A program made the translations under genes and the position numbers. Below, in pieces: positions 51,483-55,142 of a stretch of 55,142 nt of DNA; position 1 is the stretch's first letter; each line of letters opens with the position of its first letter. Under the pieces are notes generated by a model. The model saw only the letters and a program-made list of their open reading frames with translations, was not told the origin of the DNA and searched no databases. This DNA comes from Chitinophagaceae bacterium UBA2375. GTDB lineage: Bacteria; Bacteroidota; Bacteroidia; Chitinophagales; Chitinophagaceae. The stretch spans positions 1 through 55,142 of the forward strand of contig DDTB01000035.1 in assembly GCA_002343985.1 (NCBI GenBank), written 5' to 3'.

Positions 51483-52529
51483 ATGCCTGAACAAGAGCAA
51501 ACACAACGGGTGATTCCGGGCGCAAAGCCATTCCCTGAAAATATTGTGATGAGCGGGATCCGTCCTACAGGATTCCTGCACCTCGGAAACTATTTCGGCG
51601 CCATCAGGAATTATATCCGCATGCAGGAAAACTTCACCTGTTACTTTATGGTGGCCGACCTGCATTCGCTCACCACTCACCCCGACACATCCGCATTAAA
51701 ATCAGGTGTAATGCGGGTGTTGGCCGAAAATATTGCCTGTGGGCTGGATCCTGAAAAAGCGGCATTCTACTGCCAGAGCCATGTTCCCGAAACATCGGAG
51801 CTATACCTCTACCTGAATATGCTGGCTTATAAAGGCGAACTGGAAAAAACCGTTACTTTCAAAGACAAAGTGCGGCAACACCCGGAAAATGTCAATGCAG
51901 GGTTGCTCACATATCCCGTGTTACAGGCAGCCGATATCATCCTGCACCGCGCCAGTTATGTACCGGTTGGCAAAGACCAGGAACAGCACCTGGAAATGGC
52001 CAGGAATTACGTAAACCGTTTCAACCACAGGTATGGGGATGTTTTCCCCGAACCCCAGGCTTTTAATTTTAATGAAGAGCTGGTGAAAGTGCCCAGCCTC
52101 GACGGAACCGGCAAAATGAGCAAGAGCGAAAACAATATGGCCACGCTATATTTGGCTGATGACGATGACCTGATCCGGAAAAAACTCATGAAGGCCAAAA
52201 CAGACAATGGCCCAACCACTGAGTTCGCGGAGAAACCGGATTATATCGAAAACATCTTCCAACTCATGAAGCTGGTAAGTTCAGAAGATGTGCTGAAAAA
52301 ATTTGACGAGGATTACAATTCATGCCGCATCAGGTATGGCGACATGAAAAAACAACTGGCGGAAGACATGATCCGGTTCATCAGTCCGATACGACAAAAA
52401 GCCGCCGATATCCTGGCAGATGAAACATATCTGAAAAATGTGATGATGACAGGCGCTGAAAAAGCAAGGGAAAGCGCGTCGAAGACAATGGAACTGGTGA
52501 GAACGGCTATGGGACTGAAATATTTTTAA
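51483..52529 (+). CDS. trpS: Tryptophanyl-tRNA synthetase
   Basis: A 348-residue class I synthetase charging tRNA(Trp). The HIGH-type motif is in GIRPTGFLHLGNYFGAIRNY (~24-43), and the KMSKS loop is GKMSKSENN (~213-221). The tryptophan pocket and dimer region (VPVGKDQEQHLEMARNYVNRF) lie between. The C-terminal helical anticodon region ends KTMELVRTAMGLKYF. The N-terminus has a short polar extension (MPEQEQTQRV). A promoter-like site precedes it; divergent gatC is 132 bases away. Confidence 0.96.
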   Translation: MPEQEQTQRVIPGAKPFPENIVMSGIRPTGFLHLGNYFGAIRNYIRMQENFTCYFMVADLHSLTTHPDTSALKSGVMRVLAENIACGLDPEKAAFYCQSHVPETSELYLYLNMLAYKGELEKTVTFKDKVRQHPENVNAGLLTYPVLQAADIILHRASYVPVGKDQEQHLEMARNYVNRFNHRYGDVFPEPQAFNFNEELVKVPSLDGTGKMSKSENNMATLYLADDDDLIRKKLMKAKTDNGPTTEFAEKPDYIENIFQLMKLVSSEDVLKKFDEDYNSCRIRYGDMKKQLAEDMIRFISPIRQKAADILADETYLKNVMMTGAEKARESASKTMELVRTAMGLKYF

Positions 52530-52625
52530 TTTCATCGCAAGGCTCAGGAAGTTTACCGATATTTACCCGGAATCCAGGAAACACAATACATAATCATTCA
52601 AATTCATAAAAGCTGACCGGCTTCT

Positions 52626-53261
52626 ATGGCAAAGATCAAGAAACCAAAACACATAGCTGTTGCCGGCAACATTGGTGCGGGCAAAACCACATTAACGGAA
52701 ATGCTGAGTAAACATTATAAATGGATACCTCAGTTTGAAGATGTGGACCATAACCCATACCTGAATGACTTTTATGAAGACATGCCGCGCTGGAGTTTCA
52801 ACCTGCAGATTTATTTTTTAAACAGCAGGCTGAACCAATTACTCGATATTCACCGGGGCACGGAAACCGTTATACAAGACCGCACGATTTACGAAGACGC
52901 GAAAATCTTCGCGCCCAACCTGCATGATATGGGCTTGATGGGCAAAAGGGATTTCGACAACTACTACCGTTTCTTCGAAACACTCAAGAGCATGGTAAAG
53001 CCTCCGGATTTGCTGATTTACCTCAAAGCATCTGTACCAACACTGGTTGGACAAATTCAGAAAAGGGGCCGCGAGTATGAAGAAAATATACGTCTTGATT
53101 ATTTAAAGAAACTCAATGAGCTGTACAATAACTGGATTGAAAGTTATAACGAAGGGCCATTGCTGATCATTGACGCGGACAGCAATAAATTCGCGGAAAA
53201 CGAGGAGGACCTGGGTAAAGTCATTTCAAAAGTTGACGCGATGTTGTTTGGGCTTTTCTAA
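52626..53261 (+). CDS. Deoxynucleoside kinase (dGK/dAK/dCK family)
   Basis: A 211-residue salvage kinase phosphorylating deoxynucleosides with ATP. It has the P-loop VAGNIGAGKTTL (~12-23), QFEDVDHNPYLNDFYEDM, the DRx motif VIQDRTIYEDA (~82-92) and the LID region RGREYEENIRLDYLKKLNELY (residues ~150-170). It belongs to the deoxyadenosine/deoxyguanosine kinase group; the preferred base is not clear. It is convergent with the response regulator gene, 7 bases away. Confidence 0.93.
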   Translation: MAKIKKPKHIAVAGNIGAGKTTLTEMLSKHYKWIPQFEDVDHNPYLNDFYEDMPRWSFNLQIYFLNSRLNQLLDIHRGTETVIQDRTIYEDAKIFAPNLHDMGLMGKRDFDNYYRFFETLKSMVKPPDLLIYLKASVPTLVGQIQKRGREYEENIRLDYLKKLNELYNNWIESYNEGPLLIIDADSNKFAENEEDLGKVISKVDAMLFGLF

Positions 53262-53268
53262 ACAACGG

Positions 53269-53925
53269 CTAATCAATCAACTGGTTTTTCATCGCATAAA
53301 ACACCAGCCCAACAGAATTTTTCACACCAAAACGCTCCATCAGCCTGTCTTTGATGGCTTCCACGGTACGCGGACTGATATCCATTTTAGCTGATATCTC
53401 CGCAGCGGTGAATTCCATGCACACCAGTGTCAGCACTTCTTTTTCGCGCTCACTGATTACAATCTCTGAACTGAGGTTGGGATTGAATTTCTGCTTGGAA
53501 TAATTTTTCTTGATCAGTACCTTATTCACAAATGGGTTGAGGTAAAACCCGGTACGCATCACGTCCATAATGGCGCGTTTGATTTCCGCGGGTTCTGTAC
53601 TTTTCAGGAGGTAACCCGCTGCGCCGCAATCCATGAGGTGTCCCACAAAACGTTCATCCTCATACATCGTTAGGATGATCACACGTATCTGCGGGAAACG
53701 CTTGGTGATAAGCTTGGTGGTATCAATACCATCCTTTACCGGCATTTTCAAATCACACAACACCACATCGGGCAGGGACTCTGGAAGCTTTTCGAGGAGA
53801 TCTTCCCCATTATCTGCTTCCATCACAAACTTGATATTGGTATATGGCCTCAGTGAGAGGATGACTCCTTTGCGGAAAATCTTGTGATCGTCGGCAATAG
53901 CCACTTTTATTTGACTGGGTACCAT
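53269..53925 (-). CDS. NarL/LuxR-family response regulator
   Basis: 218 residues. The receiver domain (1-125) has acidic pocket DD12-13, phospho-acceptor Asp58 (VVLCDLKMP), Thr in ILTMYEDE and Lys in LLKSTEP. A LuxR-type HTH (~150-210: SEREKEVLTLVCMEFTAAEIS; ISPRTVEAIKDRLMERFGV) follows. It would bind DNA when phosphorylated by the adjacent histidine kinase. It lies 80 bases downstream of the kinase gene on the same strand. Targets are not visible here. Confidence 0.95.
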   Translation of the reverse strand: MVPSQIKVAIADDHKIFRKGVILSLRPYTNIKFVMEADNGEDLLEKLPESLPDVVLCDLKMPVKDGIDTTKLITKRFPQIRVIILTMYEDERFVGHLMDCGAAGYLLKSTEPAEIKRAIMDVMRTGFYLNPFVNKVLIKKNYSKQKFNPNLSSEIVISEREKEVLTLVCMEFTAAEISAKMDISPRTVEAIKDRLMERFGVKNSVGLVFYAMKNQLID

Positions 53926-54005
53926 AGCAGTGTCGTAAAATTAGGAACTACTTGAACATGTTGTGCAGCAATTGCCTAAAAATTACATAAGAGGCTTATA
54001 ATAGA

Positions 54006-54827
54006 TCAGATAATACCTTGTTTCGGGATCTCCAGGGTAATCTTGTAATAGGTTTGGCTTGGGTCAATTTCAAAATAAATCCTGCCATTCAATACTTTCA
54101 TACGACTGGCGATATTCTTCAAACCTAGCCCTTGCGCGCTTTGGTTCAGTTTTTCAAACTCAGATTGTACAATACCTTTTCCATCATGGTGCAGGCGCAG
54201 GTACAGGAAATTCGCGTTGGCGTTTTGTGTGAGGTGGATAAAGCCCGCGTTGCTGTGTTTGATGATATTGTTGACCAGTTCCTGGATGATGCGGAATACG
54301 AGCAATTCCTGTTCTACCTTTAGGCGTTCCCGGTAGTCGTGGAAACGGGCGCTGGCATTGAGGCTGCCGCTGCCGCTGATTTTCTGGAAAAGGTCGTTGG
54401 TGGCGCTTTCGAGGCCAAAGTTCTTTAAGGTTGGCGGCATCAGGCTATGGCTGATGTTGCGGATCAGCAGGATGGCGTCATCAATGATTTGTTTGGCGCT
54501 GAAGATGCTTTGCAATTGCTGGGCTTTTTCCTGGTTCACCAGGTTTTCGTTCAGGTAAAGGCGTGCCGTTGCCAGCAAAGGGCCTGCATCATCATGCAAA
54601 TCTGCTGCAATGCGCTGCCTTTCCTCTTCCTGGAACCTGATGGAAGCGTCAAGCAAAATTTGCTGTTTCTCGGCTTCCAGCTTTTTCATCTGTGCCTGGT
54701 AACGGATCACTTTGCGCTGGTGGAAAATAACAAATACAATGATCCCAATGGCCAGGGTCAGCATACCCAATGTTCCAATGAACATCAGTCTTGAAATCCC
54801 CGAAGTATCGGCCTGTAAGAAGAACAT
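54006..54827 (-). CDS. NarX-type sensor histidine kinase
   Basis: 273 residues. One N-terminal membrane helix (~13-36) is followed by a coiled coil (~40-70) and a HisKA_3 dimerisation domain with phospho-acceptor His78 in ERQRIAADLHDDAGPLL. The C-terminal HATPase domain has N-box IIQELVNNIIKHSNA, G1 HHDGKGI and G2 GLGLKNIASR. There is almost no periplasmic sensor part, so it likely senses through the membrane or its partner. It shares a base with the stop of the upstream membrane gene (TAATG) and precedes the response regulator. Confidence 0.94.
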   Translation of the reverse strand: MFFLQADTSGISRLMFIGTLGMLTLAIGIIVFVIFHQRKVIRYQAQMKKLEAEKQQILLDASIRFQEEERQRIAADLHDDAGPLLATARLYLNENLVNQEKAQQLQSIFSAKQIIDDAILLIRNISHSLMPPTLKNFGLESATNDLFQKISGSGSLNASARFHDYRERLKVEQELLVFRIIQELVNNIIKHSNAGFIHLTQNANANFLYLRLHHDGKGIVQSEFEKLNQSAQGLGLKNIASRMKVLNGRIYFEIDPSQTYYKITLEIPKQGII

Positions 54828-55142
54828 TAGCTTAGGGTGCTTTTAGGGTTAAAACTGTCTAAATGGAGTTCTTCGGGGATATATAGATCTTCTGTATCAT
54901 TGCTAATTGTTTCATTAGCTAGTAAAGCAAGGCTTAATAATATGTCTTTACAAATTGCAATGATACCATAAATGATTTTTAGCTGGTTCATTACATTTTT
55001 ATCAGTTGTCGATTGGATAAAAATTAAATAAAAGAAATTTCCACTAAAGTAGATAAACAGACCAACTGATATCCAAAAGACAATGCTTTGATACAATGGC
55101 CGTAATACTTCAGTTTTCATTTTTTCATATAAATAGTAAATC
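54827..55142 (-). CDS. Membrane protein, C-terminal part, truncated by the window edge
   Basis: At least 97 residues from the ATG at 55120, but the reading frame stays open to the window end (codons for IYYLYEK precede that Met), so the true start is probably outside. Two helices are visible (SIVFWISVGLFIYFSGNFFYLIF and KIIYGIIAICKDILLSLALLA, each about 20 residues). An acidic tail then leads into the coupled kinase start. It may be a multi-helix membrane sensor partner of the kinase, of a type often found upstream of short Bacteroidota kinases. That role is inference. Confidence 0.65.
   Translation of the reverse strand, partial: IYYLYEKMKTEVLRPLYQSIVFWISVGLFIYFSGNFFYLIFIQSTTDKNVMNQLKIIYGIIAICKDILLSLALLANETISNDTEDLYIPEELHLDSFNPKSTLS

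Overview
This 55 kb window looks like an ordinary chromosomal segment of a Bacteroidota bacterium, most likely of the Chitinophagaceae/Chitinophagia group. The support is a SusC/SusD pair with a DUF1735 lipoprotein, a giant SprA protein, a PorE-like protein and two cargo proteins with type IX secretion (T9SS) sorting domains (one type A, one type B), a short primary sigma factor without region 1.1, and several promoter-like sites of the Bacteroidota form TTTG-N17-20-TAnnTTTG. Most of the window is housekeeping: yidC, rplY, prs, radC, folD, queE, dprA, guaB, ruvA, fabH, odhB, rpoD, trpS, gatC and a deoxynucleoside kinase.

Layout. 1-6.8 kb: small exported proteins, yidC, rplY and prs on the minus strand, radC on plus, then a DUF3467 protein and an unknown exported protein. 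6.9-12.7 kb: a minus-strand susC-susD-DUF1735 operon with its own promoter-like site and a strong palindromic terminator. 12.8-15.7 kb: an outer-membrane-type protein with an N-terminal helix-hairpin-helix domain, coupled to a beta-barrel-like protein. 15.9-28.2 kb: a long plus-strand run of folD, queE, PorE-like, dprA, guaB, an Lnb-like (DUF4105) protein, an alpha/beta hydrolase, a PKD/T9SS type B adhesin-like protein, an SDR oxidoreductase and an unknown. 28.2-36.4 kb: a REP-like intergenic element, sprA and ruvA. 36.5-39.5 kb: fabH and a T9SS-secreted subtilase. 39.5-43 kb: an RsmB-like methyltransferase coupled to odhB, then rpoD. 43.2-48.6 kb: a START-like protein, an unknown, an LptF/LptG-type permease coupled to a Tat-lipoprotein superoxide dismutase and a small membrane protein, then an M20 dipeptidase. 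48.7-49.6 kb: the unusual locus, described below. 49.7-55.1 kb: a PduO-type adenosyltransferase, a LolD/MacB-type ABC ATPase, gatC, trpS, a deoxynucleoside kinase and a NarL-type two-component system whose upstream membrane partner runs off the window edge.

The most unusual locus is 48.72-49.57 kb. On the minus strand an intact tRNA with a CAT anticodon and its terminator is followed by two near-identical head-to-tail units. Each unit holds a 79-residue GIY-YIG nuclease ORF, a displaced 3' part of the same tRNA, and another copy of the tRNA terminator. The ORF starts right after the terminator T-tract, and its stop codon is completed by the first bases of the tRNA fragment, so the inserted DNA is almost exactly the coding sequence. 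The displaced fragments, and a broken 5' tRNA copy upstream, carry a 14-bp GC-rich palindrome where the 3' side of the anticodon arm should be. This has the layout of a minimal tRNA-targeting homing element that has inserted or amplified twice. I read it directly from the sequence; the mechanism is inference.

The T9SS genes probably function together: SprA is the translocon channel, the PorE-like protein links the machine to peptidoglycan, and the two sorting-domain proteins are likely cargo. The envelope theme also includes YidC, the LptF/G permease, the Lnb-like protein, the SusCD system and the exported superoxide dismutase.
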